In this document: positions 30,491 through 40,210 of the stretch, piece by piece
Position numbering within the stretch: position 1 is the stretch's first letter
Layout: each line of letters begins with the position of its first letter
Source: Isochrysis galbana
Lineage: Eukaryota; Haptophyta; Isochrysidales; Isochrysidaceae
Assembly (NCBI GenBank): GCA_018136815.1
Contig: CM030932.1
Coordinates: 7,765,628-7,829,627, forward strand
Direction of reading: 5' to 3'
Length of the DNA: 64,000 nt
The notes under the pieces: generated by a model
What the model was told of the DNA's origin: nothing
The model's database searches: none
The model's input: only the letters and a program-made list of their open reading frames with translations
Position numbers and translations under genes: made by a program

Positions 30491-33216
30491 ATGTCGGGCG
30501 TGCAAGTTGCGGTGCGAACGAGACCGACCGGTACGTTTGCTGAGGACAATCTCAAAATCGGCGCAGATCGCCAGACAATCCACGTGTGGCCGGCAGCGGG
30601 AGCCCCGCATGAGCATACTAGAGAGGCGCGCCAATGGAAGTACGACCAGGTGCTGCACAACGTGAGCCAGCAAACCCTCTTCGATGAGCTTGTCGCTCCA
30701 GTCGTCGACTCAGTCCTCGCTGGGTACAACGGGACTGTGCTGTGCTATGGCCAGACAGGCGCCGGCAAGACGTACACGCACATTGGTTCCACCTCCTCTT
30801 TCGCCCAGCGTGGCATTGCACCACGCGCGATTGCTCGCATATTTAAACATATCGACAGTCATCCCCACAATGAAGCTGTGGTCACCGCATCCTATCTCGA
30901 AATTCATAACGACAATCTCATCGATCTGCTCGCACACTTGCCGAATGAGGCGCAAAGCAGCGAGCCCCTTACCATGATCGAAGACCGCAATGGCGCCCTG
31001 TCAGTTAAGGGGTTGCGTTCGCTGGTCGTGGCGAATGAGGAGGCGGCGTTGGCTGCTCTTTTTGAAGGCGAACGCTCTCGCTCGGTCTCACGACATGAAC
31101 TCAATGATCACTCCTCGCGTGCCCACGCCGTGTTTACACTAATGTTGCAGGTCAAGTCTCGCGTCGAGTCGAGCGAACGGATGACTCGTGCGAAACTCGT
31201 ATTGGTAGATCTCGCGGGTGCGTGCGTTCGCAATGAAGTGTACACATAAAAATAGGGGGGTTCCTAACCCTGTATGCTAGGCTTCTCCTTAAACGTGTTC
31301 TCTTTGGCACCTTACACCCTTGCGTCTTTATGCAGGTTCTGAGCGTCTCAAGAAGACCAATACTGCAGGTGATCTGAAGGCTGAGTCGATGTACATCAAC
31401 AAGTCTCTCTCCTTTCTGGAACAGGTGCGTTGCGTGTGGTGCGGACCCGCCTCTCTCCTGCTCATGAATGCCCGGTAATCTTGTCCGGGTGCTCCCAAAC
31501 GTCGCGACGCCTTTTCATCCCCTCATCTCACAACCACACCAAATTCGCATATGGACGTGCATGTATCGTGGGGCCTGCATGTATGACCTGCGTAACCTTT
31601 GGACCAAACCATCTTTTGTGCGAGGCCAAGCCCATCTATGCTTTTTGATTTGCACAGGTGGTAGTGGCGCTCGCCTCCAAGTCTCGTACGCACACACCTT
31701 ACCGGCAGACGAAGCTCACTCATCTACTGAAGGATGCGCTCGGCGGCAATTCCCGCACCCTTCTTGTTGCCGCCATCCACTGCGAGAAGGCCCATCTCGA
31801 GGAGACGATTGCCACGCTAGATTTTGCTTCACGTGTCCGAGCCGTGCGCAATACAGCAACCGTCAACGAGGCCACCGAGCCTGAGATGAGGCTATGCAAC
31901 TACAAGCAGCAGGTGTTCTCCTCCCGATGCACGTGCATCTCGCTTTCGGTCATTCCATCTCATGAGCATCTGCGTTGCTCTCCCCACCGCCTTCCGCTAA
32001 TTTGTGTTGGGGACGAGCGGTGGTCGCCCCCAAATGACTGCGCCTCTAATTGTTTGCGCCGGTCCAACCTATCTTCATCTCATAGGTATCTGATTTGCGG
32101 CGCGAGCTTGCTATGCACGACTCTCTTGCAAATCGCTCTCGGATTTCGTACGATCCCTTCACTGATTCGGAGCGGCAGCATGTCACACAACAGATGGAAG
32201 ATTTCCTTGAGCATCGTAACGACGTAGAGCTCCCTATTGAGTCTGTTCGTCACTTCCAAGAACTCCTCGCTGCAGCCCGTAGGATCTATGGTGAAAAAGC
32301 ATCGCAGCTCGACGCACTACAACAGTCGATTGCCGATGGGAATGTCAGCCATGGATCTAATGGCAAGCTACTTGGTAGCGTGGCAGCTAATACGACACAT
32401 GGCGACGAGAATGGCGTGGGGGAGGCCGACGCGTCCGGCATCAGCCTCGGGAAGGCGCCCGATGGCGCGCGACCGGCAGGTGGTGTATGTGACCCACCAA
32501 GCTCAGGCAAAGGCAGCACTGCTAGTGCAACCACTTCGATGGGTGGCCGGAATGCCTTGCTGTCTCCCACGGTCGGCGAGACGATGCTTGGGCGCGGGGC
32601 GGCCTTCGAGGCCTTTAAGCTAGGCGAGGGACAGCCGACTCAACAGGCCCTTCTAAAGGCCAAAGCAGAACTCAAATCGCTCAAGCTGAAACAGCAAGAG
32701 CTGGCAACAGCTGTAAATGCCGCCAAGGCAGACATTGACCTTTACCGTGCGGGTGCCGATGCCAAAGCAGCAGAACGTGCGTCGAGTGTCTCGGTGGGCG
32801 GTGATGGAACTATCATAATTGATGAAGAGGAATATGCTCTCTTGCAAAGTATGCGTGAGGCCAAGCAGTTGTACAGGCAGAAGCATGGGGAGCTACGTGA
32901 CGTGGCATTAGAAGTTGAGGCCGCCTCAGCTACCGTTGTCGCCCGCCGGCAAGATCTTATCGAGCTCTTCAACATGTGGTACGAGGAGAGTGGCCATGGC
33001 CACGATGATGCGCCAGCCAATAGCGATTCTGCGAGTGGTAATGCAGGTCATAAGAGCGACCAATGGGGGAGCTGTGGGCTCAATGCGACAACAAACGAGC
33101 CCAAGGATGAGGCGGAGTTGTTCGAGCTAATGCAAGTGAGTCGCGCCTTACGCCATGAGCCCGAATCACTAGCTTTCGTCCGAGCCTCGAAGCTGACGCG
33201 CAGTCGACGCCATTAA
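30491..33216 (+). CDS. Kinesin-9 family motor protein
   Basis: Four exons (30491-31217, 31336-31424, 31658-31912, 32086-33216) join in frame to 733 residues. The N-terminal motor is complete: MSGVQVAVRTRPT, P-loop YGQTGAGKTYTH, switch I NDHSSRAHAVF, switch II VDLAGSERL (formed across the first intron), NKSLSFLEQ and YRQTKLTHLLKDALGGNS. The neck and tail carry LRRELAMHDSLANRSRISYD and EEEYALLQSMREAKQLYR, which are characteristic of kinesin-9 (KIF6/KIF9, Chlamydomonas KLP1), a motor of the axonemal central pair and of cilia. The presence of kinesin-9 implies that the organism has or had a motile flagellum. The tail is mostly coiled coil with a Gly/Ser linker at residues 440-520. The function in this species is inferred. 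Confidence 0.93.
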
Positions 33217-34230
33217 CCATTGAGCGATATCATGCTGCGGATGCGCCATCATGACTCGCGACCTGAGTCATGGACATGCTAAGTCAGTAAAGACTCTGAG
33301 CTACGGAGGGAGGTTTGGCGTGTGGGGCGATGGATGTAATAAAAAACATCTAAAGATTCAGGCTACTACTGCTAGCTATAAAGACACAATGCACTCACGG
33401 TGCTGAATCCTGCCATTGCCTATACACCAAACACTCACCACCTATATTTACACTACCCTTTTCGTTCCTTTGTTTCGATTTCGGGGGTTGGGACCGCGGT
33501 CCGCACTACGTCAGGCCAGACGCAAGCGCAAGGGGCGGGCTGATCTGCTACTGCTAAAAAAACACCAGAAGATTCAGGCTGCCACCGCTAGCTATAATGG
33601 ACCACGCACAACTAAGTTTATACTTGGTTGCGATGGAGCGCGCCGCCGCGACTCCCCTCTCATTCGGGCCCCCCGCCGAGGGCGGCCCCCATGCCCACAC
33701 GGACCAGTCGCTGGCGAAGCGGCCGCGTCCACCATCGGAGGCCGAGCAGGTGCGTGCGACCCCGGTCGCGCCACACGGTCCGTGGCCCTGGCCACACCAC
33801 CCACAGCAGCCATGCTGGCCCCCATCTTGGGGGACAGCCGGCTGCAGGACACACAGCAATGGCACCAGACAGGCAAAGCCTGCGCTCCATTGGGCATGCC
33901 TTATGGCAGAGGCCAGCGCCGCGCGGTATGAGTGCGATGAGGGCGGCGTCGACGGCGGCGGGTCGGTTAGGTGTGGCACGGCGCATGGAGAGCGCTCCGA
34001 GGAGGGACGAGCGAGAGCTGTGTGAGATCCATCGCGGGTATAAAGTAACGTTATGTGCGAAAACGCTAAGCGGACACAAAACACCATTTCACTACAGACG
34101 CCCCTTCCTCCAGACACCTGAGCATAGACACTTTGGCGGGTTTTGCTTGCTGCGTAAGACAGGCCCTTGCTGCGTCAGACAGGCCCTTGTTGCTTGCTGC
34201 GTCAGACGCCCTTGCTCTTTCCCTCCCAGA
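33217..34230. other. Gene-free region after kinesin with repeats
   Basis: At 33345-33390 and 33556-33600 there are two copies of a segment reading AAAACATCTAAAGATTCAGG or AAAACACCAGAAGATTCAGG, each followed by GCTAGCTATAA. The same word occurs at 20757 and 43597. 33600-33640 is a short R1 end in minus orientation. 34145-34215 has a triplicated TTGCTGCGTCAGACAGGCCC-like unit. No gene is convincing. Confidence 0.65.
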
Positions 34231-34842
34231 CTAGCCTGACCACCCGTGTTGGATCGCATCTCCGATGAACAAGTACCGCCTCATCGTCTCTAGTTCACGC
34301 GCTTGCCGTTCCTCGAGCTCTCTCTTTGCCTGCTCGTGCGCCCTTGCCCTTTCCATTGACTGTTCGCGCCTGCACCATTCCTTGGCTTCGATGGTGTTCG
34401 TGAGCTTCACGGCGCGGTCGGTGGCGGCGGGTGCGGTCGGGCGTGGTTTGGGAGAGGGCGCTTCCTCGTGCTGCGGCTCCGGGTCGGGCTTGGGCTTGGG
34501 CTCGACGAATCGTACGGACGTGGGAGGTTCGCGGGTGATCTCCGACAGACTCCGAAAGAAGCGCTTGAGCTTGAACTTCTTTTCCGGTGTGAACGCGGTG
34601 GGGTTGTTGATGGTTAAGAGGAGCTTTGCGTCTTTGGGGTTTGGCTCGGTCGCGTCCTCTTCGATGACGATGTCGAACTCGAACATCTCCGGTTTCCCTT
34701 GTGCATCTTCCCACGTCCCGCTCATAGGAGCACCACCCCCCGGGATCGAAAGGGAGCTGCATGACCTGAACATCGAACTCGAGTGACCAACAAATTCTGA
34801 ACGATTCCTCTCACTGTTGTTCGGTGATAACCAATCAGTCAT
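34231..34842 (-). CDS. Uncharacterised intronless protein with charged helical C-terminus
   Basis: From ATG 34842 this encodes 203 residues. An N-terminal Ser-rich part (HSSSMFRSCSSLSIPGGG) is followed by a globular-looking segment (EMFEFDIVIEEDATEPNPKD, LLLTINNPTAFTPEKKFKLK, RFFRSLSEITREPPTSV), a Pro/Lys/Glu linker and a helix rich in Arg and Glu (RAHEQAKRELEERQARELE). I recognise no family. It has no introns, and its start codon is only 56 bases from the start of a divergent ORF that also begins ATGACTGA, an unusually compact arrangement for this window. It could belong to a mobile element or integrated virus-like element, but nothing in the protein shows this. Confidence 0.6.
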   Translation of the reverse strand: MTDWLSPNNSERNRSEFVGHSSSMFRSCSSLSIPGGGAPMSGTWEDAQGKPEMFEFDIVIEEDATEPNPKDAKLLLTINNPTAFTPEKKFKLKRFFRSLSEITREPPTSVRFVEPKPKPDPEPQHEEAPSPKPRPTAPAATDRAVKLTNTIEAKEWCRREQSMERARAHEQAKRELEERQARELETMRRYLFIGDAIQHGWSG

Positions 34843-34898
34843 CAGGTCTTCGCCTCGGACCTCGAAAAATATTCTATGACGTTGGTAACTAGCATAGC
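34843..34898. promoter_or_regulatory. 56-base divergent intergenic spacer
   Basis: This short spacer lies between two ORFs that start in opposite directions. It contains GACCTCGAAAAATATTC, an AT-rich core that could act for both. The flanking start regions are mirror-like: CAATCAGTCAT on one side and GCATGACTGACC on the other. Confidence 0.4.
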
Positions 34899-35441
34899 AT
34901 GACTGACCCTAAAACTACCCATAAAAGGGTCGCCAATGCCCTTATCAACCCGGGGAAGATGCCAAGGTTGGACCGAGATGCAGAATATTTAAAGTTCCTA
35001 GATGTGAGTTTTTGGGATCCGAATGATGTGCCCAAAAGCATCAATGTTCTGAAGGAAGAAGTGGTCAAGGCTGCCACAAACACCGTGATGATCGCCGCAC
35101 GGGGTATACTATCACGAATATTTTATCACCCAGCGGAGCTCGAAATTCTGGTTCTCGAGAGCGAGATTCCTGTCGCGCTCCTCGCGAACCCTCTCGGACA
35201 GCTCATTCATCCGTTCGTCCGAAACAACCTTCGAGTCCACTTTGGAAGTCATCACATCGAACTTGAGCGCGACACGCGCAAGCTCCGACCCGATCTTCTC
35301 CTCCAAGGATCCGATCTTCTCCTCGATCCTCTTGAAATCATTCTGTTTCACCTCCAAGGATCCGATCTTCTCCTCGATCCTCTTGAAATCATTCTGTTTC
35401 ACCTCCAAGGATCCGATCTTCTCCTCGATCCTCTGGAGTAG
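34899..35441 (+). CDS. Uncharacterised ORF, N-terminal part only convincing
   Basis: From ATG 34899 the first 69 residues look like protein (RVANALINPGKMPRLDRDAE, YLKFLDVSFWDPNDVPKSIN, VLKEEVVKAATNTVMIAARG). After that the frame is antisense to a repetitive coiled-coil ORF on the minus strand and becomes a Leu/Asp repeat. CGGG|GTATAC at about 35104 could be a splice donor, so the real product may leave this frame there. No domain is recognised. Confidence 0.45.
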   Translation: MTDPKTTHKRVANALINPGKMPRLDRDAEYLKFLDVSFWDPNDVPKSINVLKEEVVKAATNTVMIAARGILSRIFYHPAELEILVLESEIPVALLANPLGQLIHPFVRNNLRVHFGSHHIELERDTRKLRPDLLLQGSDLLLDPLEIILFHLQGSDLLLDPLEIILFHLQGSDLLLDPLE

Positions 35442-35491
35442 TGAAGCAATGGTCTGCTCTTCGTTGACTGGAGCGAGCCCGGGCTAGTGGC
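35112..35491 (-). CDS. Coiled-coil protein fragment with 17-residue repeats
   Basis: The minus strand is open from a stop codon at about 35492 (just before PGLAPVNEEQTIASLL) to a stop at 35112. It has no ATG near its start, so it is probably an exon entered through a CACTAG acceptor, or a truncated gene. It contains nearly three identical units of RIEEKIGSLEVKQNDFK (51 bases each), then a diverged coiled coil ending LALENQNFELRWVIKYS. Heptad spacing is clear. This is the type of tail seen in short element-encoded coiled-coil proteins, but no family is recognised. Confidence 0.5.
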
Positions 35492-35559
35492 AGTAGTGGT
35501 ACTAACGCTCAGATGTTTTGTATTATATGTGATATGTGAGTGCCCAGCTCGATCCCGAG

Positions 35560-35850
35560 TAGGGCAAGTCGTGTTATGAGGGGTGTGGTTGGCGAGGGGT
35601 CCTCCATGTTCTTGTAGGCCATAGTAGGTATGAGGGGACCGCTTGTTTGGCGTTGCTCCAGGCTTCACCTTGGTCGCGGTCCGGCGTATCTGCGCCTATG
35701 TTAGCTTTCCATAAGTGAGTTATCGTGGCTCTAATGCGCTTATCGTCGAGTAGGTCGAGGTTCACTCGTATGTCGTACTTTCGGTTGGGGTTGTGTCCTA
35801 CTAGGTCAAATGTCCCCAGTAGGGGGAAATGGTCGGATGAGCCTTTCCCC
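35560..35850 (-). pseudogene. LINE-type endonuclease fragment (APE-like)
   Basis: The minus strand reads GKGSSDHFPLLGTFDLVGHN followed by NRKYDIRVNLDLLDDKRIRA. The SDHFPL motif is the conserved C-terminal His-containing motif of exonuclease-endonuclease-phosphatase domains used by non-LTR retrotransposons, and the following residues are typical of the linker to the RT. Upstream frames are broken by stops. It is a 5'-truncated, decayed fragment in the opposite orientation to the LINE RT piece at 20390. Confidence 0.7.
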
Positions 35851-36736
35851 GTGAAAAGGGAAGGGTGTGGGCCTATTGTTTGCCAAGCGCCAAGCTATTG
35901 TCGATTGTCGATCTGTGTGACGGAGTGTATATGTATATGCGGTTCTTTAGGCTGTAGAGCCCCAGAGTGTGTGCAAGGGAGGGGCGAGGGGGGAGGAGAA
36001 TCGCACCATTTCCTGGCGAAGATTTCCGTGGCGACAGGTGGCCCCCCTGGGAGTTTCGTTGTGGGCTTTGGAGAATGGTCAAAAAAGTTACCCCCCCCTC
36101 CCATATTAGTAGTTAAAAAGCACTGTTTGACCGCCCTAATTAATACTCTGCCTTTCGAAGCTTCCTTTCATTCTAAGCCAAGCAACCCGAAACAAGGAAT
36201 TTCTTCTCGCTACGTATGTAGCACACATGACACACATATAGCTATCACTTAAGCGAGAAAGCTGGCGCAATCGGAGTCCCACCAAGAAGACAGGGCCCGA
36301 GAAGAGAGAAGAGTTGCACAAAAGCGAACTTGGTATCTCGAAAAAAGGATGCTACTCACAAGTCGATCATGGTGGACACCAAGTCAAGCATGCGAGGCCG
36401 AGGCTTCTCGTTAATGAAAGACCGCAACAGCCAAGCTCTTAGAGATGATAATGTCTTGGACCCTAGGCCTCTCCTTCCTAGTGTAACAGGTGTCACGGAA
36501 TATGCGCCATCGACTAGGTTAAATTTCACGCACGTTCGACCGGCAACATTGGCAGTATTTGATACTCATCAATCGATAGTGGACATGCTTTGCTGAAACC
36601 CTTCGGTTACTTGGCGTTCTGTCCTCGAGAAGCATAAGAGCCACGTCTCGGGGGCTTTGGCCGTGGATGCGAGAGAAAGGACAAGTAATCGCATTGATGC
36701 ACCCGAGTCTGATTCTAGCTCGTGCCATGTCTCCGG
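35851..36736. other. Gene-free region downstream of the AlkB-like gene
   Basis: 36090-36140 holds AAAAAGCACTGTTTGACCGC, one of three occurrences of the TGTTTGACCGCCCTA word. The region otherwise has only weak ORFs without recognisable features (for example 36330-36596 on the plus strand). Confidence 0.5.
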
Positions 36737-38783
36737 TCAACACGCCGAGGCTGTCGCCAGTTTTGGCACCCGAGCACGAGTGCTCGCGTGGCGACGACTT
36801 CTTCGAGGTGGCAGTCGGGCTGGAGTCTCTTCGGTGTCCGTAGCCTCAGGAGTCACTATACGTCCCCACGCGGAGTCATACACGCGCATCGTGATAGACT
36901 GTCGGGTGCGATCTGAAGCATTCCAGATGCCGTGCATCCAGCAGCAAGTACACGACTCATGTGCTACCTGCAAATGCATCGGCGAACATCTCGACCGTCA
37001 ATGCATGAAGAGGTGATCTACTGATCATTACTGAGGCATGGAGTGAAGATACCTCACTCCCATTTCGGAAAATCGCATAGATGGTTGCGAGTGTGTAAGG
37101 GCTTCTACGTGGGCCCGGTACCATAGGAGGACTACGGGACGGGCATGTGTAATTGAGCGCACCTTCCGGCGCGAACACCAGAAAGTTCGACCCTGTGCAC
37201 GCTTACTCAACATATATGCGGATCCAGGCGGCAGTGCTATCTCAACGGCGCGCTGCACGTTGTTGGACGGGCCACACTGCATTCCTAACGTCCAACAATC
37301 ACCTGTGGGAAGGGCTAGGCCACGGTTAGCCATTTTAGCAGGAAATCAACGCTAGCAGCTAAGCGTGCCAGACTGATAGGCGCCACCCCACCCATGGAGT
37401 GGAGCGCTGACCTCTTTCGTCTTCCTCGCCTGCCATTGATGACCATGCGGCTGAGGCAATGCCTTCCTGCCACTTATCCCTTCGATCAACATGATGGCCA
37501 AGACACTGTCCACCGGGGATCTGCGAGAGTTGCATCATGTTCACCTCGCACCCTTGCCACAAAGCTCCTCTCGCGAAGACTTGGCGCATGCGGCTCGCAA
37601 ACAGGTCGATAATCCGCTGCTGATGGTCTCCAATTGGCTGTGTTGAGGAGCGCGATGCTGCAACTCCCTCGGGTGTCATGTCAGGAAGACCGAAGTCCAA
37701 GCGTTTCAAGACAGAAGACAGTTCGTTCTTTCTTCCTAAGGAACCCCACTCATACATCGCCCAACCTTGGTGCGCTGCAAAGACTCGACGCAGACATCGT
37801 ACCTAGTGGGGATTGGGGGGGGGGGGGGGGGGGGGGTTAGGATGGTCGATAGGCGGTAGAGGCGATAGGATGGTCGATAGGCGTCATTGCGCAGCTCGGA
37901 TTCACTCAAATACACAACGCGTGCATCTTCAGAGGCCACCCTAGCACACCTCCTCCACGGAAAGGAAATCGCGACAGATGTAGAGCCCGCTGATACCCGA
38001 CACATTATGGTCGATCTTCCAAGTGCCAGACCGGCGCCAGACAGTTTCAAGCTCACTCATTGATTGTGCCAGAGGGCCACGTGCGCCTGTGATATTGATG
38101 TGTTGGGTGTGATCATTCCACTGGCCACCAGGCGTCAGCCTCTGCGATAGACTCCTATGTCTTTCTCCTCGCTCGAATGATCCAGAGAGTACACGCGCGA
38201 CAGGGGGCACAAGTGGCTTGTCCAGTAGCGGGCGAATGCAGCTGAGATCCGGCTGGAAGCGGAGCCCGTCCTCAAACTCAACATTCACACGCTCATGCGC
38301 AGCTTGGCCGTGTACAGTGGCGAAGTAGAAGCGCCCGTCCACCCATTGGGCCAGGACTCGTGTGCCTCGCCTGAAATGCATACTCTCGCACGGTTTAGCT
38401 GCGAGTGCCGCATGCCGCTCGGCCACCCACTCCAGCTCAGCTGAGTCTTGATCAGCAAATGTACGTGACAGCTGCTCAGCAGATGCCCATTTTACGCGGA
38501 TCAGGCCACCAGAATCACACTGCACCACGTTGGCGAGTTCGAAAGTGCGACCATGTCGCGCGATCACAGCCTGATTGACCAGCCGCTCGCACTTCTCGCA
38601 GCGCCAAGACCCGCTCGAGCTGCCCTGTCCTGCGCGAGTGTCAAGCCGCGCACGCACGCTCATGCCAGTTGCGCCTGCTGGCAGCTGTGCCCTGCCCCCT
38701 CGCCATCTGCCGCAGCCGCCATTGCAGAGAGACCGCTCCTCCTCCTCTCCCTCCTCCCGCTGTCTCTTGGTGGGTGAGCGCAT
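36737..38783 (-). CDS. Tudor-domain plus AlkB-like 2-oxoglutarate/Fe(II) dioxygenase
   Basis: Four exons: 38783-37950, 37802-37412, about 37303-37163, and 36967-36737, roughly 530 residues. The N-terminus is basic/acidic (TKRQREEGEEEER). Residues about 135-185 form a Tudor-like barrel (FRRGTRVLAQWVDGRFYFAT, RVNVEFEDGLRFQPDL). The oxygenase starts at LYICRDFLSVEE, continues across an intron into RCLRRVFAAHQGWAMYEWG, and holds the iron motif as GGQCLGHHVDRRDKWQEGIA (HxD), then EIALPPGSAYMLSKRAQG, and across the last intron CCWMHGIWNASDRTRQSITM (distal His and the 2-oxoglutarate-binding Arg). These are the AlkB-type landmarks in order. The substrate (nucleic acid or protein) cannot be told. A C tract lies in the first intron at about 37816-37837. 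Junction phases agree apart from a one-base uncertainty at exon 3. Confidence 0.82.
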
Positions 38784-39430
38784 CGCCCGTGCAAAGACGG
38801 AGCGGGACGGGGACGGGAACCAGGCGTTCCGCCTTCCACGCTGCTTCTGCGTCGGCTCTGGCCGGCCGGCGAGCTAGCGAGTCTATTCTTGTAGACGCTA
38901 CAGGCGCGCTTCGTACTCCTAGACAAGACACCCCCCCCCCCCCCCCCCCCAGCCTCCCATGCCTACTCCTACATGTGAAAGACAGAGACAGCGTCTTTCT
39001 ACGGAGACCATAAACAGCCGTCTTTGCCGTCTTTCTGGGGGTCATGCATCGCCCGGTAGAGAAAGACAGTCCACGTGTTCCGTGTGCCAGGGCGCCAGCG
39101 CGGGACAGGGGACAGGCAAACAAGGGCGGGCGGCATGTGTGGGGGTGGGGGTGGGGGTGGGGCATTCCTGCTTCTGCTACACTACACACTGTAGCATTGT
39201 AGAGTAGCGATGTAGCGATGTACCCGTAGAGTTAGTAAGTAGCTACACTCACACCTACACGCCTCTACCTACTATCTACTATACTTTCCTACGCCTACTA
39301 CTTCTACCACCTAGTAGCTAGTAGGCACCTAGTCCTACTAGTAGACATTATATGCTACTATACTACTAGTAGAGCCCCCTTCCCCCCCCCCCGCCTACCC
39401 CCCCTCCCTGTCTTTAGCCCTGTCTTACAC
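38784..39430. other. Upstream region of the AlkB-like gene with homopolymer and microsatellite
   Basis: A C tract (38931-38950), the GACAGAGACAGCGTCTTTC repeat word (38975-39045, also at 23305-23400), a GGGGGT array (39139-39165) and a CTA/TAG-rich microsatellite (39225-39370). No gene is seen; reading frames here follow base composition. Confidence 0.6.
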
Positions 39431-39510
39431 TGAGAGGGTGCAACTCGAGGTTCCTTTTTTTTGTCACGCCCCTCCCGGCTTTTTAGGTATATAATTTCTA
39501 CTGACCCCTA
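39431..39510 (-). promoter_or_regulatory. Conserved module M, copy 1 (3' of small membrane-protein gene)
   Basis: On the plus strand: GAGAGGGTGCAACTCGAGG, TTCC, a run of eight T, GTCACG, then GGTATATAATTTCTACTGACC. It lies about 60-130 bases beyond the stop codon of the minus-strand gene at 39569-39886. The same order of words is found at 49784 and, inverted, at 59855. A partial duplicate lies at 39990-40052 (ACTCGAGGTTCCC and GTGGTTCCCTTTTTTTGTCA). Confidence 0.7.
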
Positions 39511-39568
39511 ACTTCGCCCCTAACTCGGGAGTTGACCGCGCGCAGACAAACATAAACACGGGGACCCA

Positions 39569-39886
39569 TCAAGCGGAAGACGTCTTGTGTTTCGTTTGTG
39601 CCTCCCGTTTCAATATCGCCTCCGCATCGAAGGTCAGTTGCATTTTCTCCGTCTTGTAAAAGCGAAAATACTTTGTCTTCCACAGTACCAAGAGGAGAAG
39701 AATAAACAGCGCGAAGACCACCCCGACCGCGATCCCGACCCGTGTGAAACCATCCCTCGACGCGATGACTGCTGCGAATGCAGCACTAAGGAGAAACCAG
39801 AAGGTGATGCCACCCAAGAGACTCATCAAGGGGACGACGTCGTAGGGACCATCGTCGAATAAGCTTTGACGAGCGTAGACCCACAT
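39569..39886 (-). CDS. Small two-span membrane protein, family FSKT, paralogue 1
   Basis: ATG 39886 gives 105 residues starting MWVYARQ. Two hydrophobic segments follow (LLGGITFWFLLSAAFAAVIA and IAVGVVFALFILLLLVLW), then a basic-aromatic cytosolic tail KTKYFRFYKTEKMQLTFDAE with AILKRE. The tail matches that of the protein at 49980-50264 (KVKVWRFSKTDQMRLTPEAE), and both begin MW[VI]Y. The family is not one I can name. No intron is needed, and the gene is followed by conserved module M. Function unknown; it could be encoded by a mobile or virus-like element or be a lineage-specific host family. Confidence 0.65.
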   Translation of the reverse strand: MWVYARQSLFDDGPYDVVPLMSLLGGITFWFLLSAAFAAVIASRDGFTRVGIAVGVVFALFILLLLVLWKTKYFRFYKTEKMQLTFDAEAILKREAQTKHKTSSA

Positions 39887-40059
39887 CTTACAGTATGCAA
39901 AGTAAAATTTTTTCTTGAGATTATGTCATTGACGGGGGCGCCCTCCTAACTCGGACACGCTTCCTCGAGCGTAAATAACTTTTTTTCTTGCATAGTAACT
40001 CGAGGTTCCCTTTTCGTCACACCCACCACGTGGTTCCCTTTTTTTGTCACACCTTGAAC

Positions 40060-40135
40060 GATCATCCCGCCCTTGTTGAAGAATGCAACCATGCCCGCTG
40101 CCCTTGTTGAAGAATGCAACCACGTGGGCGTCAGA
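40060..40135. repeat. Short tandem duplication
   Basis: GCCCTTGTTGAAGAATGCAA occurs twice, 31 bases apart (about 40068 and 40099), just downstream of the partial module M copies. No gene is seen in 39887-40210. Confidence 0.8.
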
Positions 40136-40210
40136 CTGCCGACGTCCGCCCTTGCACGCCCATAGCCAGCCAGCACACCGCGGGCGGGTGGCGACGTCTG
40201 AAGAAGGACT

